A DNA stretch of 5,397 bases from DASRAJ01 sp039920305 (GTDB lineage Bacteria; Bacteroidota; Bacteroidia; Chitinophagales; UBA10324): the NCBI GenBank assembly GCA_039920305.1, contig JBDSEA010000208.1, forward strand, positions 1 through 5,397. The letters are read 5' to 3'. The position numbers and the translations under genes were made by a program. Shown here piece by piece: positions 4,950 to 5,397 of the stretch. The notes below the pieces were generated by a model, which made no database searches, had not been told where the DNA came from, and saw only the letters and a list, made by a program, of their open reading frames with translations. Positions within the stretch are counted from its first letter, which is position 1. Each line of letters starts with the position of its first letter.

Positions 4950-5397
4950 CTAATTTCCAAATATCCACATGAGGCGGAATGAAAGCAAATTATTGTGCAT
5001 GCTGCGGTTGATGAAATTACTGCCGCCATAATATCCCATCGGTGCAATAGACCAGGCATATCGCACATTGATTGCAAGATGGCTGAAAGGCAAATAATTT
5101 GCATCCGCTACAATACCATAATCACTTTTTTTCAGGCAGAGGAATTCCGGGTCAATCAGATCAGTGCCCGGTATTTTGCCGCTGCAAATGCTTATAGGCG
5201 GTTGCGGCTCACCACTGGCATATAGCTGCTCTCCCACCATTCTTGAATAGGAAAACCCGGCACCGAAGTTAAATGCCTTCTTATCCTGGAAATGAATGAG
5301 TACCGGTATCTGGGCATATTGCAGGTTCCATTTGAAATAATCCCTAACCAGTGTACTTGGGTTAACAGGATTGTTCGCACCCTCCTGGGAATAAAGT
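4950..5397 (-). CDS. Outer-membrane beta-barrel protein (porin/PorT-like), C-terminal part; 5' end outside window
   Basis: The minus-strand frame is open from the right edge (first full codon 5394-5396) to TAG at 4950-4952, giving 148 visible residues. Alternating hydrophobic and polar segments look like successive barrel strands: WNLQYAQIPVLIHF, AFNFGAGFSYSRMV, YGIVADANYLPF, LAINVRYAWSI and the last strand NNLLSFRLMWIFGN. The Y-x-Q-I-P-V-L pattern and the aromatic-rich final strand are typical of the Bacteroidota outer membrane beta-barrel family (PF13568, OMP_b-brl_2). A loop between strands carries cysteines (ISICSGKIPG and EFLCLKK). The methionine at 5238-5240 is internal, since matching sequence continues upstream of it. 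The protein should sit in the outer membrane; a specific role (porin, T9SS component or receptor) cannot be read from this part. The small T9SS gene follows it. Confidence 0.82.
   Translation of the reverse strand, partial: LYSQEGANNPVNPSTLVRDYFKWNLQYAQIPVLIHFQDKKAFNFGAGFSYSRMVGEQLYASGEPQPPISICSGKIPGTDLIDPEFLCLKKSDYGIVADANYLPFSHLAINVRYAWSIAPMGYYGGSNFINRSMHNNLLSFRLMWIFGN

Noticed and set aside
4995..5225. Plus-strand frame at the right end
   Set aside because: The minus strand of the same stretch encodes a convincing outer-membrane barrel with alternating strand pattern; the plus frame is its shadow.
5192..5380. Minus-strand 62-codon frame
   Set aside because: It is in a different frame from the barrel protein, which is open through the same region to the window edge with family-like sequence.

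Overview
The window looks like chromosomal DNA from a Bacteroidota bacterium. Three separate reading frames end in type A C-terminal sorting domains of the type IX secretion system (T9SS), with FPNP or YPNP motifs. One further gene encodes an outer-membrane beta-barrel of the porin/PorT kind common in this phylum. Coding DNA is of moderate GC, and starts mostly lack an obvious Shine-Dalgarno sequence, which also fits.

Left part (1-1460). A possible 3' end of an unknown gene comes first. It is followed by an orphan T9SS sorting domain (133-492) that looks like the surviving 3' end of a larger secreted protein. Next is a compact type II toxin-antitoxin pair of the DUF433 / DUF5615 kind (652-891 and 872-1192, overlapping by 20 nt). 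This block is bounded by two perfect 28-bp inverted copies of a palindromic repeat (97-124 and 1366-1393). At least two other REP-like hairpin families lie inside or beside it (514-576, 1213-1302).

Middle (1458-1716). This is a small graveyard. The first ~28 codons of a REP-associated tyrosine transposase (RAYT) stop at a REP-like hairpin (1546-1571). Directly after it, on the minus strand, is a ~48-codon relic resembling the core of a metallophosphoesterase.

Right part (1750-5397). A large secreted beta-propeller protein of the Asp-box/sortilin-like type (873 aa, signal peptide plus T9SS domain) is on the plus strand. A Rho-independent terminator serving the minus strand follows. Two minus-strand genes then face it: a small T9SS-targeted protein (4422-4835) and, upstream of it and cut by the window edge, the C-terminal half of an outer-membrane beta-barrel protein (4950-5397). 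These two probably form an operon ending at the terminator.

I do not see a clearly new multi-gene system. The most interesting points are the large propeller, whose usual N-terminal GGRTRA module appears to have moved to the C-terminus; the 28-bp inverted repeats enclosing the toxin-antitoxin pair; and the REP hairpin sitting exactly at the junction of two gene relics.
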